Source: Pseudomonadota bacterium (lineage in GTDB: Bacteria > Pseudomonadota > Gammaproteobacteria > Steroidobacterales > Woeseiaceae). Taken from it: a stretch of 47,432 nt of DNA. The stretch lies in contig JADFHE010000018.1 in the NCBI GenBank assembly GCA_022567295.1, forward strand, positions 1 to 47,432. Reading direction: 5' to 3'. Every line of letters begins with the position of its first letter. Position 1 is the first letter of the stretch. Shown one piece after another: positions 8,885 through 18,782 of this stretch. The notes beneath the pieces are model-generated. The model was given only the letters and a program-made list of their open reading frames with translations. It had not been told where the DNA came from and did not search any database. The position numbers and the translations under genes are program-made.

Positions 8885-9910
8885 TCAGCTTTCCGGCAGC
8901 GAGGAGAACGCGTCTGATGCTCGGTAATCCAGTCCCGTGGAGGTTGAGATGGCGAAATAGGCGGCAATACCCAATTCATTAGCGAGCGTCATCCCCTCGT
9001 CGGGACCGAGAACAAGCAGCGCCGTAGCGATGGCATCGGCATAGGCTGTCGATCGATGAATTACCGTAACCGCAGAAAGATTGTGCGCAATGGGTCGCCC
9101 TGTTCTTGGATCGATCGTATGGGAGTATTGAGTGCCTTCAAATACGAAGTAATTCCGGTAATCACCCGATGTAGCTACGCCAGTGTCGCTGACGTGAATA
9201 ATTGAGAGCTGATCTTCGGTTTGATGCAACGGATTTTCAATGGCAATGGCAAACTGGCGATCTTTGGCGTTGTGTCCTTTGACCTTAATTTCGCCGCCAA
9301 TCTCGATCAGATAATTATTCATGCCCATCGCGTCCAGCAGCTCGGCCAGCCGGTCTACTGCATAGCCTTTTGCCCACCCGGACAAGTCGATCTGCATGGC
9401 TGGAATTGACTTCTTAATTGCCCCGCGTTCGCAATCCGCGTTGAGACCAGCGTAGCCGATATTGCTGCGGGCCTGTTCAATATCGCTGGCAATGGGTGGG
9501 GAACTAACGGCTCCTCCAGGCCCAAATCCCCACAGATTAACCAGGGGCCCAATCGTTATATCGAATGCGCCGTCAGTTTCCCGAGCAACCAGGAGAGCCC
9601 TGGATACCATGGAACAAAATTCCTCGGAGACGATGACCCAGTCAGTCGACAAACTGAGATTGAACTGGCCGATCTCGGACGAGTCTCGATACGTTGACGC
9701 GATATCCTCAATATGTTCAAGCCGGCTTAGTATCTGCGACTGCAAATCATCGAGCGGGGGAAAAGCGGACGGCTCGACGATGACAATACTGAATGTCGTC
9801 CCCATTGAATCGCCGCTCAGCGTTATCGCTGGCAGGTGAGTATCGCAACCACACACGGCGCCAAGAACAGCGCTCAGGAAAATTACGATGATAGTGCGTC
9901 GAGTCGTCAT
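8885..9910 (-). CDS. apbE: FAD:protein FMN transferase, ApbE family lipoprotein
   Basis: The protein (341 aa) starts with a lipoprotein signal ending LGAVCGC. ApbE hallmarks follow: SGDSMGTTFSIV, the AFDITIGPLVNLWGFG region (read as DGAFDITIGPLVNLWGFG), DLSGWAKGYAVDRLAELL, and the C-terminal YSHTIDPRTGRP with TALLVLG. ApbE covalently attaches FMN to threonine residues of redox proteins such as the NqrB/NqrC or RnfG subunits on the periplasmic side. No acceptor protein is encoded in this window. Confidence 0.92.
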   Translation of the reverse strand: MTTRRTIIVIFLSAVLGAVCGCDTHLPAITLSGDSMGTTFSIVIVEPSAFPPLDDLQSQILSRLEHIEDIASTYRDSSEIGQFNLSLSTDWVIVSEEFCSMVSRALLVARETDGAFDITIGPLVNLWGFGPGGAVSSPPIASDIEQARSNIGYAGLNADCERGAIKKSIPAMQIDLSGWAKGYAVDRLAELLDAMGMNNYLIEIGGEIKVKGHNAKDRQFAIAIENPLHQTEDQLSIIHVSDTGVATSGDYRNYFVFEGTQYSHTIDPRTGRPIAHNLSAVTVIHRSTAYADAIATALLVLGPDEGMTLANELGIAAYFAISTSTGLDYRASDAFSSLPES

Positions 9911-10075
9911 AAGTGATCAATTTCTCAGGTGCAGAAATCATCCTCCGGATGACCGTGTGCGACGATCGCGATCAATAGAACTGGTAACAACGGCGCCAGC
10001 CGAAAAATCGACTGTATCTGTTGCACTTGAGTCTCGGGGGCAGCAATATTCGCACAAATTCAAAGGAGCATCGCA

Positions 10076-11968
10076 ATGTCGCGAAGAATACTGTTGATTC
10101 TTACTATGGCCGGAATTGTTTCGTGTGGTAGCAAGGATGAGTACGATCCAGCGCACGACTACTTCTCGTTTGCCAATACCGGTCAGTTCATTACCCGGCA
10201 TATTGCGCTCGATCTGGAGGTCGATTTCAGGGCCGAGAAATTGCGCGGCAACGTCGTACTGCACATGAAAATGTTGGACGAGTCGGCCGGCGAGATCATT
10301 CTCGATACACGCGACCTCACTGTCGAAAGGATTATCTTCATAGCGCCAGGCGGGTCGCCCGAACCTGCGACCTTCGAGATCGGGGAAGTCGATAGCATCA
10401 AGGGAGCGCCGCTCGTTATCGCGTTACCAGCCAGCGTCGACACCCAAGCGGAAGTGGTTGTCAGGATCGATTATGAAACCAGTCCGGGTTCAACGGCCTT
10501 GCAATGGTTACCGCCCGAGTTAACAGCGGGTGGCAAGCACCCGATGATGTTCTCTCAATCACAAGCGATCCACGCGCGTAGCTGGATACCACTGCAGGAC
10601 ACGCCGGCCGTGAGATTCACTTACGAAGCCACCATACACACACCCAGTGAACTTCTTGCGGTCATGAGCGCAAACAATGACCCGTTGGTGCCGCGACGTG
10701 GCGAGTACCACTTCGAAATGCCGCAGCCAATACCGTCGTACCTGGTCGCACTCGCCGTTGGTAATCTGTATTTTGCACCGCTGGGTGAAGATACCGGCGT
10801 CTATACCGAGCCGGAGTTGCTCGACGCGTCAGTCTACGAATTCGCCAATACGCAAGATATGCTGGATGTCGCGGTCAAGCAATTCGGGCCGTACCAATGG
10901 GGGCGGTACGACTTGCTCGTATTGCCACCGAGCTTTCCCTACGGTGGCATGGAAAATCCACGGCTGTCATTCCTGACACCGAGCCTGCTTGCTGGTGACC
11001 GCAGTCTCGTTTCCGTGGTTGCTCATGAACTTGCCCATTCATGGTCGGGCAATCTGGTGACGAATGCGACCTGGCGGGACAGTTGGCTGAATGAAGGCAT
11101 GACGAGTTATCTCGAATCTCGACTTATGGAAATTATCTACGATGAAAACCGCGCCGACGAAGAGCGCGTTCTGGGTTACAAAGAATTACTGCAGAATTTC
11201 GAGTATGTGCCAGTCGAGCGACAGGGTCTGGCGCCCCGTCTCGAATCAGGTGACCCGGATGATGTTCAAGGCACGATTCACTATCACAAGGGGCAGTTGT
11301 TCTTGCAGTACCTGGAAAACGGCTTCGGGCGCGAGCGATTCGATCGGTTTCTTCTGAGGTATTTTGAAGACTTCGCTTTTCAAACCATAACGACGGAAGT
11401 ATTCCTCGACTATCTCGATGCGAATTTACTGAGATCCGATCCGGGCATCATTACCCGTGAACAGACAGAGGCGTGGATGTATCAGCCGGGGCTGCCGGAC
11501 GACGCGCCGATTCCTTCATCAACGACGCTTGATCGAGCTGCTGAACTGGCCGTTGCCTGGGCCATCGGTGAAGTCACTCTCGATGATATTCCTTTCGCCG
11601 CATGGAGCCCGCAGGCGACGATTCACTTCATAAACAACTTGCCTGATGATCTCGACGACAAGCAGTTGGAGTCGCTGGATAAATATCTGGGGCTCAGTGA
11701 TACACGGAATGCCGAGATTGGACGTACCTGGTTTATCCAGGTAGCGACACGTCGCTATGAGCCTGCGTATGCAAAATTGGAGGAGCACCTGAACCGTTAC
11801 GGTAGAACTCGTCTTGTTGCCGTTGTTTATGGCTCACTGGCTACCAATGGTCAGGATCTGGCGCTCGCGAAGTCCATGTTCGCCAAGGCGCGAAGTGCCT
11901 ATCATCCGTTGACTGTCAGTTCGATCGAAGGCGTGTTTCGGCGGGCAGAGGCAGAACCCGGCGAGTAA
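10076..11968 (+). CDS. M1 family metallo-aminopeptidase, LTA4-hydrolase-like lipoprotein
   Basis: The 630-aa protein begins with a lipoprotein signal (lipobox-like GIVSC, Cys17). Its catalytic core shows PPSFPYGGMENP (Gly-Met-Glu-Asn exopeptidase motif around residue 292), the zinc site HELAH (317-321) and the third ligand Glu340 in WLNEGMTSYLE. The C-terminal helical region (EVFLDYLD onward, ending in a HEAT-like repeat) is like leukotriene A4 hydrolase/aminopeptidase B proteins. It should remove N-terminal residues from peptides outside the cytoplasm. The next gene begins about 40 bases downstream on the same strand. Confidence 0.9.
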   Translation: MSRRILLILTMAGIVSCGSKDEYDPAHDYFSFANTGQFITRHIALDLEVDFRAEKLRGNVVLHMKMLDESAGEIILDTRDLTVERIIFIAPGGSPEPATFEIGEVDSIKGAPLVIALPASVDTQAEVVVRIDYETSPGSTALQWLPPELTAGGKHPMMFSQSQAIHARSWIPLQDTPAVRFTYEATIHTPSELLAVMSANNDPLVPRRGEYHFEMPQPIPSYLVALAVGNLYFAPLGEDTGVYTEPELLDASVYEFANTQDMLDVAVKQFGPYQWGRYDLLVLPPSFPYGGMENPRLSFLTPSLLAGDRSLVSVVAHELAHSWSGNLVTNATWRDSWLNEGMTSYLESRLMEIIYDENRADEERVLGYKELLQNFEYVPVERQGLAPRLESGDPDDVQGTIHYHKGQLFLQYLENGFGRERFDRFLLRYFEDFAFQTITTEVFLDYLDANLLRSDPGIITREQTEAWMYQPGLPDDAPIPSSTTLDRAAELAVAWAIGEVTLDDIPFAAWSPQATIHFINNLPDDLDDKQLESLDKYLGLSDTRNAEIGRTWFIQVATRRYEPAYAKLEEHLNRYGRTRLVAVVYGSLATNGQDLALAKSMFAKARSAYHPLTVSSIEGVFRRAEAEPGE

Positions 11969-12010
11969 GTGGCGCCGAATGAGGTGCCTGGCGTAGTGCT
12001 ACTATTCCGT

Positions 12011-13189
12011 ATGCATCAGTTACTCAAATTTATTCCTGTACTCTTGGTGCTGTCCGCGTGTTCGGCGGACGTCGAAACCCCCACGACCGCCGTCGCTATC
12101 GACGCGGAAAATTTCGGACTTGTGGAAGACCAGCTTTTTTGGAATTTCGAGCAGAAGGTCGCGGGTTTTCGCAATATGGACAAGATCAGCTGGACCCGAG
12201 CGGTTCCGGCGGGCGGTAGTCCATATCTCTTACCGAGAAATGAAACGGACCTTGGCTCGACAGAGTTCAGATTCGCGGATAAGACCTGGACTATCGATGA
12301 GTATGTGCGGCAACAAAAGGTCGCCGGAATGATTGTCGTCAAAAACGGCTCTATCGTCTATGAACGATACGAACTCGGTAACACGCAGGAGTCCCGTTGG
12401 GTGTCTTATTCCGTCGCAAAGTCTGTTACATCGTTACTGGTTGGTGCAGCGATTCAGGATGGTTATATCGACAATGTCGGTGAAATGATTACCGACTACA
12501 TTCCAAGGCTGAAGAACTCGTCCTACGACCAGTCCTCCATTCGCGATGTGCTGCAAATGGCGTCCGGCGTTGAATGGGACGAGGACTACGCCGACCCAGA
12601 GTCAGATATCAACGTAACACCATGGGCCACCCTGGAGGTCTATGACTATTTGCGTAGCAAGCCGCGTGAGTCGGAACCGGGCGAAGTCTTCAATTACAAC
12701 ACGGCCGAGACAAACCTGGTCGGCGATGTTGTGCGTTCGGCGGTAGGTAACAACCTGTCAACCTATCTCTCGGAAAAAATCTGGAAACCCTTTGGCATGG
12801 AACACAGTGCGTATTGGGTGCTAACAGGTCCGGGTGCTGGTGAATTTGGTGGCAGCAGTTTGAATGCTACGCTTCGCGACTATGCCAGAATCGGACTGTT
12901 CGCAATGAATGGCGGCGTCCTGCCGGACGGCACCAAGGTACTGCCGGATAATTGGATGATCGAGTCGACGGCACCGTCTAAAGGACATTCAGGCTACGGC
13001 TATTTGTGGTGGATGCGGGGAAGTGGTGCGTACGCGGCCAGCGGAATATTCGGCCAACAGATACACATCGACCCAAGCAATAAAGTCGTCATCGCCCTGC
13101 ACAGCGCACGTGATGACGCTAGCAATCCTGAGGATTGGCGATTCATGTTCGCAGCGATTGCTGCGCTCATCGACGCCACCAGCCGATGA
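12011..13189 (+). CDS. serine hydrolase, beta-lactamase class C/PBP-like lipoprotein
   Basis: From the ATG at 12011 the protein is 392 aa with a lipoprotein signal ending LVLSAC. It has the SxxK motif in WVSYSVAKSVTSLLVG (Ser nucleophile and Lys), a YNT motif in FNYNTAETN at the Tyr-x-Asn position, and GHSGYGYLWW at the KTG-equivalent position. Family members are beta-lactamases, D-aminopeptidases and esterases, so the exact substrate is unknown. It follows the M1 aminopeptidase and its stop lies 10 bases before the next start, suggesting co-transcription. An upstream GTG at 11969 is less likely because it buries the signal. Confidence 0.87.
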   Translation: MHQLLKFIPVLLVLSACSADVETPTTAVAIDAENFGLVEDQLFWNFEQKVAGFRNMDKISWTRAVPAGGSPYLLPRNETDLGSTEFRFADKTWTIDEYVRQQKVAGMIVVKNGSIVYERYELGNTQESRWVSYSVAKSVTSLLVGAAIQDGYIDNVGEMITDYIPRLKNSSYDQSSIRDVLQMASGVEWDEDYADPESDINVTPWATLEVYDYLRSKPRESEPGEVFNYNTAETNLVGDVVRSAVGNNLSTYLSEKIWKPFGMEHSAYWVLTGPGAGEFGGSSLNATLRDYARIGLFAMNGGVLPDGTKVLPDNWMIESTAPSKGHSGYGYLWWMRGSGAYAASGIFGQQIHIDPSNKVVIALHSARDDASNPEDWRFMFAAIAALIDATSR

Positions 13190-13199
13190 GGAGATGAAC

Positions 13200-14243
13200 A
13201 TGAAAATCCTGGCATTTTTTCTTGTCCCGTTTTTGTCGATTATTGCTTTTGCAGATTGGGTCGTGCCGATCGATGAAGTCGAAGACAACGTCAATATTCG
13301 CTTGTTTCCGGATGCGTCATCGGAAATTGTGGGGCGACTGGATCAAGGTGCTGCAACAGAACTTGTCAGCTCGATAGAGGGTTGGTACGAAGTTCAACTG
13401 GAAGGCGGTGCGACTGGTTATATCAGCGCCGACTGGACTCGCGTTGTAGTCGACGAAGTCGTTGTTGATGAACCTGCCGTCGAAGCAGTCGTGGCGAACG
13501 TCGAGCAGGATGCTGAAGAAGTCGCCGAAAAAGTCGCCGAAGAGGTCGCCGAAGAAGTCGTGGAGGCGCCGGTAGTGGAAGTCGTTGCAGCTCACATTGA
13601 GATCGAGGGGACAAAAAACTTCGTAGTAAAGTTTCATGATGTGATGGAGGGCGGTGTTTCGCAAATCTACGATAACGGTATGCGCGTTGGTATCGGTACG
13701 ACGGAGCCCAAGCAACGTCTCGAAGTGAATGGCAGCATTCAGATACATGATCGAAATAGCAGTGTTGCCGGCCTTGTAATCACGCAGTCGTCAGGCGACA
13801 CGGGCTACATCATGCACAATCGCGCGAACACGCTGACTATCGGTGCAGGATCGCAAGACAGAATTACGATCGACCGTGACGGTAATGTCGGATTCGCGGT
13901 CTCGCATCCTGACTATCCGCTGGAAATGGCAAGCGGCGCTCGTGTCACTGCGGGCGGCGTCTGGACGAACAGTTCCTCGCGTAACAGAAAGGAAAATATT
14001 AAGTCACTTTCAGCCGAGCAGGCAGCGTCGACGCTAATGGCACTCGAGCCTGTCGTCTTCAACTACCGAAATGAGAAAGGAGAAAATTACGTTGGGTTCA
14101 TCGCCGAAGATGTACCCGACCTGGTCGCCATGAGTGATAGAGAGGCGCTTAGCAGCATGGATATCGTCGCGGTCCTGACGCGAGTTGTTCAGGAACAACA
14201 GAAGAAAATCAAGGAGTTGGAGGAGCGAATCGAGTTTCAATAG
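13200..14243 (+). CDS. exported SH3-domain protein with C-terminal S74 intramolecular chaperone domain
   Basis: Start chosen at ATG 13200 because GAGGAG (13188-13193) lies 6 bases upstream. The first 18 residues are a signal peptide. An SH3_3-like domain follows (NVNIRLFPDASSEIVG ... GWYEVQLEGGATGYI), then an acidic AEEV repeat linker, a beta-rich segment (KQRLEVNGSIQIHD) and a C-terminal peptidase_S74-like domain (SSSRNRKENIKSLS ... YVGFIAEDVPDLV) ending in a coiled coil. In S74 proteins a Ser-Lys pair five residues apart drives self-cleavage after trimer folding; a matching Ser and Lys occur in SSSRNRKENI. This mix is unusual for a cellular protein. Confidence 0.78.
   Translation: MKILAFFLVPFLSIIAFADWVVPIDEVEDNVNIRLFPDASSEIVGRLDQGAATELVSSIEGWYEVQLEGGATGYISADWTRVVVDEVVVDEPAVEAVVANVEQDAEEVAEKVAEEVAEEVVEAPVVEVVAAHIEIEGTKNFVVKFHDVMEGGVSQIYDNGMRVGIGTTEPKQRLEVNGSIQIHDRNSSVAGLVITQSSGDTGYIMHNRANTLTIGAGSQDRITIDRDGNVGFAVSHPDYPLEMASGARVTAGGVWTNSSSRNRKENIKSLSAEQAASTLMALEPVVFNYRNEKGENYVGFIAEDVPDLVAMSDREALSSMDIVAVLTRVVQEQQKKIKELEERIEFQ
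13515..13562 (+). repeat. four 12-base tandem coding repeats
   Basis: Four imperfect copies of GAAGAAGTCGCC encode an EEVA-type acidic linker in the SH3/S74 protein. The copies differ at a few positions. This is in-frame and likely an expandable spacer rather than a regulatory repeat. Confidence 0.75.
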
Positions 14244-14331
14244 GATTCCTCAATGCTCGAGAATATGTGACGTCAGTCAAAGGATCGTTGGGATTTATCG
14301 ACCATACTGGCCAGCTACTACAGGAGCGCCA

Positions 14332-14754
14332 ATGTCGAAAATTAAAATTATCCTGGTGCTGTCACTATTTGTCTCTGGCGGAGCGGCGGCGGACATATGG
14401 AGATGGGTCGGCGCGGACGGCGTAACGCATCTGGTTGATACCAACACCACTATTTACACGTGGGTCGATGAGAGCGGAGAGGTGTTCTACAGCGATACAC
14501 CTGATCATGAAGACGCGATCGCAATCCAGCTCATCTGGCATTCGAAGGGTGACCTTGCCGGCATGAATACGACGGCGAGGGAAGATACGCAAGAGTACTA
14601 TTGCAAGCGCGCTACCGAGATATACGACTCCTACATTCATGCGCCACGGTTGTATCGCACCAATGAGGCTGGCGAGCGAGAGTTTTTGTCTGAGGAAGAA
14701 GCACAGACGACAATAGACGAAACAAAAATCAAGAAGGATGATCTTTGTAGCTAA
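14332..14754 (+). CDS. exported DUF4124-like protein with duplicated motif
   Basis: The 140-aa protein starts at an ATG with AGGAG five bases upstream. A signal peptide (LVLSLFVSGGAAA) is followed by two tandem copies of the DUF4124 core: IWRWVGADGVTHLVDT and IYTWVDESGEVFYSDTP. The second copy matches the family best and the first is degenerate. DUF4124 proteins are exported proteins of unknown function, common in gammaproteobacteria. The remainder is hydrophilic with two Cys residues (YYCKRAT and a Cys next to the C-terminus) that could form a disulfide. Confidence 0.75.
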   Translation: MSKIKIILVLSLFVSGGAAADIWRWVGADGVTHLVDTNTTIYTWVDESGEVFYSDTPDHEDAIAIQLIWHSKGDLAGMNTTAREDTQEYYCKRATEIYDSYIHAPRLYRTNEAGEREFLSEEEAQTTIDETKIKKDDLCS

Positions 14755-14756
14755 AG

Positions 14757-15524
14757 CTACTTGGTCATCAATGCTTTATCGCTGGCCAGGAACGAACCGT
14801 TCCTTAAAAAAAACTCTGTGTTCCGAATGACGACATCACTGCGGATCATGTAGTGGTGCGAATTGCCGACGATGAGAAAGTCGTCCATTCCTTCGACTTG
14901 CGTGGTGGCCACCGAAACCTTGCCATCGTCACGGTCGGAAATCATCGCTGAAGCCAACACATTGATCGTACCGGTTCCCGCGATAACGCCGAGCTCGAAA
15001 TCAACGGGTCCCAGTTGTGACGGCACGCTGCTGGCATCCGTGCCTAGCTGCAAACCCGCGTCGCCGTGCAATATTTCAAATCCAGGCCAGTCCCGCGTTT
15101 TGTCGATTAACACGCTGCCCTGATTGGGTGGTCCGAGCATAACGACACGACCGAGATCGGCTATCGGTGATTGTTGGTTCTGGTAGCGAAGCAGGATGCC
15201 GCCGAGTGAATGCGTCACGAAGTGTATTCGCGTCGCACCCGTTTGGCGGCACCCGGTGAGTCCGGCGCCAACTGCCAGCGGAGCAATGTCTTCAATCGAT
15301 CCGGCCTGCGACGGATAATCGACATTCACCGTTGTAAAACCCCCTTTTTGTAGCGCTTTGGCCATCGGTCGCATGGCTCGCCAGCTTCGATTCAGCCCGT
15401 GTAGCAGCACGACGCACTCGGCCGTTTCATTCGCGGTAAGCACTTCCGTTCGAGGCTCTGTCGCGCACGCCGCGATCAGGCATGACAGTAAAACCAATAA
15501 TGTACGTTGATGAATTCGGTTCAT
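14757..15524 (-). CDS. alpha/beta hydrolase lipoprotein, lipase/esterase-like
   Basis: The 255-aa protein begins with a lipoprotein signal ending CLIAAC. It shows an oxyanion-hole HGLNRSW segment and the nucleophile elbow FVTHSLGGILLR, where Thr replaces the usual first Gly of GxSxG. A PNQGS segment follows, typical of PGAP1/triacylglycerol-lipase-like hydrolases. The catalytic His is plausibly in GNSHHYMIRSD near the C-terminus. It is a single minus-strand gene, convergent with the DUF4124 gene by two bases. The substrate is likely a lipid or other ester outside the cytoplasm. Confidence 0.83.
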   Translation of the reverse strand: MNRIHQRTLLVLLSCLIAACATEPRTEVLTANETAECVVLLHGLNRSWRAMRPMAKALQKGGFTTVNVDYPSQAGSIEDIAPLAVGAGLTGCRQTGATRIHFVTHSLGGILLRYQNQQSPIADLGRVVMLGPPNQGSVLIDKTRDWPGFEILHGDAGLQLGTDASSVPSQLGPVDFELGVIAGTGTINVLASAMISDRDDGKVSVATTQVEGMDDFLIVGNSHHYMIRSDVVIRNTEFFLRNGSFLASDKALMTK

Positions 15525-15561
15525 GAATCGATTCCGCCAAGTGGGTTGTCCGACGCATGCT

Positions 15562-15588
15562 TTGTCTGTCGTCCGGAAACAGTATAAT
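15562..15588 (+). promoter_or_regulatory. probable promoter of oadGAB
   Basis: A perfect TATAAT (15583-15588) has TTGTCT (15562-15567) upstream with a short 15-base spacer. Transcription would start about 25 bases before the TTG start of oadG, whose GGAGG lies at 15611-15615. Confidence 0.5.
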
Positions 15589-15620
15589 CGGTTGCTACCG
15601 TTGCTGCGTCGGAGGTTTCA

Positions 15621-15830
15621 TTGGAAACAACTCTTTTAGATCAGGGTGTTGCACTGATGCTGGTTGGTATGGGAACAGTGTTTGTCTTCCTGACGATGCT
15701 GGTGCTCGGGATGATGTTGATGTCGGCTATTGCGGTGCGCGTCATGTCAGCGATGTCCAATGACAACGCCAGTGAAGAAGAGATTGCGGCTATCACGGCG
15801 GCGATTACGCAGCATCGAAAAAACAATTGA
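15621..15830 (+). CDS. oadG: oxaloacetate decarboxylase gamma subunit
   Basis: A 69-aa protein starting at TTG with GGAGG five bases upstream. A single membrane helix (GVALMLVGMGTVFVFLTMLVLG, split by family-typical LVGMGTVF) is followed by a hydrophilic tail ending QHRKNN. This is the standard OadG/PF04277 architecture: the subunit anchors the alpha subunit to the beta subunit and helps bind a metal ion. Its place just before oadA and oadB supports the call. Confidence 0.9.
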   Translation: METTLLDQGVALMLVGMGTVFVFLTMLVLGMMLMSAIAVRVMSAMSNDNASEEEIAAITAAITQHRKNN

Positions 15831-15841
15831 TGTAAATTTGC

Positions 15842-17614
15842 ATGACTGAAAAAAAACCACTTGGTATTACCGAGCTGGTGTTGCGCGATGCGCACCAAAG
15901 CTTACTCGCTACGCGCATGCGCATCGACGATATGTTGCCGATTGCCGGCAAGCTCGACGAAATTGGTTTCTGGTCGATAGAATCCTGGGGCGGAGCGACA
16001 TTTGATTCCTGCATCCGGTATCTGGGCGAGGATCCGTGGGAGCGTATTCGGCTGCTAAAAGCTGCAATGCCAAATACGCCGCAGCAAATGCTGCTCCGCG
16101 GCCAGAACATACTCGGCTATCGTCATTACTCTGACGACCTGGTTGAGAAATTCGTTGAGCGCTGTGCGGTCAACGGCGTGGACGTGTTTCGAATTTTCGA
16201 TGCGCTGAATGACTTACGAAATCTCGAGACGGCGATCAAGGCAACGCTCGCTGTAGATAAGCACGCGCAAGGCGCGATTTCATACACCGTTAGCCCGGTG
16301 CACACGGTCGATGGATGGGTCGACATGGGAAAGCGCCTCGAAGACATGGGTGCTCATTCGATCTGCATTAAAGACATGGCAGGACTGCTGCGACCGTATG
16401 TTGCGTACGAATTAGTGAGCAAGCTCAAGGCGTCCGTCGATATCCCCATTCACATGCAGTGCCATGCGACCACAGGACTATCAACGGCAACTTACCTTAA
16501 AGCCACTGAAGCCGGAATCGACAATATTGATACCGCCGTGTCTTCAATGAGCATGACATACGGGCACTCACCGACCGAGTCGCTCGTCGCACTACTCGAA
16601 GGCACTGACCGGGACACGGGTCTGGACATCAAGCCCATCGAAGAAATTGCAGCGTATTTTAGAGAGGTTCGAAAAAAGTACGTGAAGTTCGAGGGCTCAC
16701 TTCGTGGCGTCGATTCGCGAATTCTGGTTGCCCAGGTTCCGGGTGGCATGTTGACGAATCTGGAAATTCAGCTGCGTGAGCAAAATGCGAGCGACAGATT
16801 AGACGAAGTGCTGGAGGAAATCCCCTTCGTTCGCGAAGACCTTGGAATGCTGCCGTTGGTCACGCCGACATCGCAAATTGTCGGTACGCAGGCTGTTATC
16901 AACGTACTGTCCGGGTCACGTTACGCAACCATAACCAATGAAACAGCCGGGGTCCTGAAAGGCGAGTACGGCAAGACGCCGTTACCTGTGAATGCTGAAT
17001 TACAAGCGCAGGTTCTCGACGGGGCGGATCCTGTGACGTGCCGCCCGGCTGATCTGTTAGCACCTGAACTTGAGCACCAGACTGAAGAGCTGCACCGCAT
17101 TGCAGAAGAAAAGGGCATCACGCTGGCCGCTGAAGTTATTGACGATGTTCTTACTTACGCATTGTTTCCGCAGATAGGCATCAAGTTTCTTGAGAACCGT
17201 AGTAATCCTGATGCGTTTGAGCCAGTGCCTACCGGGGAGCTGGATACCAACGGAGGACGAGGTGCTGCGACGTCGGACGACACTGGTGTCTATGTGGTGC
17301 GCGTCAATGGAAAAGCCTACACGGTTGAAGTCACTGCGAGCGGGCAACTCGGTGCTGTCACTGCGGCGCCCGCGACGGCCTCATCAACGTCGTCGGGGCT
17401 GGGCGAAGCCGTAAACGCCGTGCTTGCAGGTAATATTTTCAAGGTCCATGTAGAGCTTGGCGCAGTGGTTGAAGAGGGTGATCCATTGCTTGTTGTTGAA
17501 GCCATGAAGATGGAGACGGTCATCAGTGCACCCAGATCCGGAACGGTCACAGACGTGTTCGTCAGCGAGGGCGACGCCGTCGCGGTGGGTGACGCCATGG
17601 TTGCGATCGGATAA
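15842..17614 (+). CDS. oadA: oxaloacetate decarboxylase alpha subunit (biotin-dependent)
   Basis: The 590-aa protein has an N-terminal carboxyltransferase TIM barrel ([35 protein letters not shown] metal/substrate segments), a PYC_OADA conserved region, a low-complexity Ala/Ser/Thr linker (about 505-520) and a C-terminal biotinyl domain with EAMKMET, in which Lys556 carries biotin. It transfers the carboxyl group of oxaloacetate to biotin, giving pyruvate. It starts 11 bases after oadG and is followed 3 bases later by oadB. Confidence 0.96.
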   Translation: MTEKKPLGITELVLRDAHQSLLATRMRIDDMLPIAGKLDEIGFWSIESWGGATFDSCIRYLGEDPWERIRLLKAAMPNTPQQMLLRGQNILGYRHYSDDLVEKFVERCAVNGVDVFRIFDALNDLRNLETAIKATLAVDKHAQGAISYTVSPVHTVDGWVDMGKRLEDMGAHSICIKDMAGLLRPYVAYELVSKLKASVDIPIHMQCHATTGLSTATYLKATEAGIDNIDTAVSSMSMTYGHSPTESLVALLEGTDRDTGLDIKPIEEIAAYFREVRKKYVKFEGSLRGVDSRILVAQVPGGMLTNLEIQLREQNASDRLDEVLEEIPFVREDLGMLPLVTPTSQIVGTQAVINVLSGSRYATITNETAGVLKGEYGKTPLPVNAELQAQVLDGADPVTCRPADLLAPELEHQTEELHRIAEEKGITLAAEVIDDVLTYALFPQIGIKFLENRSNPDAFEPVPTGELDTNGGRGAATSDDTGVYVVRVNGKAYTVEVTASGQLGAVTAAPATASSTSSGLGEAVNAVLAGNIFKVHVELGAVVEEGDPLLVVEAMKMETVISAPRSGTVTDVFVSEGDAVAVGDAMVAIG

Positions 17615-17617
17615 GCA

Positions 17618-18748
17618 ATGGATTTGATCAGACAAATATGGACTGAGTCCGGCATCTATCAGATAAGCAGCGGCCAGGTCACTATGATCGCTGTATGTCT
17701 GCTGCTGCTTTATCTCGGCATTGTTAAGAAATTCGAGCCGTTGTTGCTGGTTACAATCGGTTTCGGCGGTTTGCTCAGTAATATTCCGGGCGTCGAGATC
17801 GCGACCGGCTCTGGTCTGTTACATCTCACCTACGTTGTTGGTATTGAGACCGGCGTGTTTCCTCTCATCATTTTCATGGGTGTCGGGGCGCTAACTGATT
17901 TCGGCCCGTTACTCGCAAATCCGAAAACGTTGTTTCTCGGTGCGGCGGCGCAGTTCGGAATTTTCGCGACGCTGCTGGGCGCCTTGGGCCTGACCGAACT
18001 CGGTTTGATGGATTTCTCGCTGCGGGAAGCAGCTGCAATTGGAATCATAGGCGGAGCGGATGGGCCAACGGCAATTTATGTGGCCGGGAAGCTCGCCCCG
18101 CATTTATTGGGCGCGATCGCGGTAGCAGCCTATTCGTATATGGCTCTGGTACCGCTCATCCAACCACCGATCATGAAGCTCTTGACGACTGAATCAGAGC
18201 GCAGGATTCAAATGGTGCAGCTGCGAGAGGTATCGAAGGCTGAACGCATCATCTTTCCGTTGCTGCTGCTGCTGCTGGTTGCGTTGCTGTTGCCGTCGGC
18301 AGCACCACTACTTGGCATGCTGTGCTTTGGCAACCTGATGCGCGAATGTGGCGTCGTTGATCGCCTGTCCGATACCACGCAAAACTCGCTGATCAACATA
18401 GTCACAATCTTTCTTGGTCTGGCGGTCGGATCCAAACTTAATGCCGCACAGTTTCTCGACTGGCGTACGTTGAGCATACTGTTACTCGGCCTCGTCGCTT
18501 TTGCGATCGGTACGGCCAGCGGAATATTGATGGGCAAACTGCTCAACAAATTATCAACCACGCCCATCAATCCACTGATCGGCGCCGCGGGTGTTTCGGC
18601 TGTACCGATGGCTGCCAGAGTTGCCAATAAGGTCGGGCTGGAGGCCAACCCACAAAATATTTTGCTAATGCACGCAATGGGCCCTAATGTAGCTGGCGTC
18701 ATCGGCTCGGCTGTGGCTGCTGGCATCATGATCATGTTCGCATCGTAG
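17618..18748 (+). CDS. oadB: oxaloacetate decarboxylase beta subunit, Na+ pump
   Basis: A 376-aa polytopic membrane protein with the signatures of Na+-translocating decarboxylase beta subunits: [31 protein letters not shown] (with the conserved Asp) and [19 protein letters not shown] with [13 protein letters not shown] near the C-terminus. It decarboxylates carboxybiotin and exports Na+. With oadG and oadA it forms the complete complex, which couples oxaloacetate (or a close relative) breakdown to a sodium gradient. Confidence 0.96.
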   Translation: MDLIRQIWTESGIYQISSGQVTMIAVCLLLLYLGIVKKFEPLLLVTIGFGGLLSNIPGVEIATGSGLLHLTYVVGIETGVFPLIIFMGVGALTDFGPLLANPKTLFLGAAAQFGIFATLLGALGLTELGLMDFSLREAAAIGIIGGADGPTAIYVAGKLAPHLLGAIAVAAYSYMALVPLIQPPIMKLLTTESERRIQMVQLREVSKAERIIFPLLLLLLVALLLPSAAPLLGMLCFGNLMRECGVVDRLSDTTQNSLINIVTIFLGLAVGSKLNAAQFLDWRTLSILLLGLVAFAIGTASGILMGKLLNKLSTTPINPLIGAAGVSAVPMAARVANKVGLEANPQNILLMHAMGPNVAGVIGSAVAAGIMIMFAS

Positions 18749-18782
18749 ACGCGATCTAAGACTTGAGAATGGAACAAAATCG

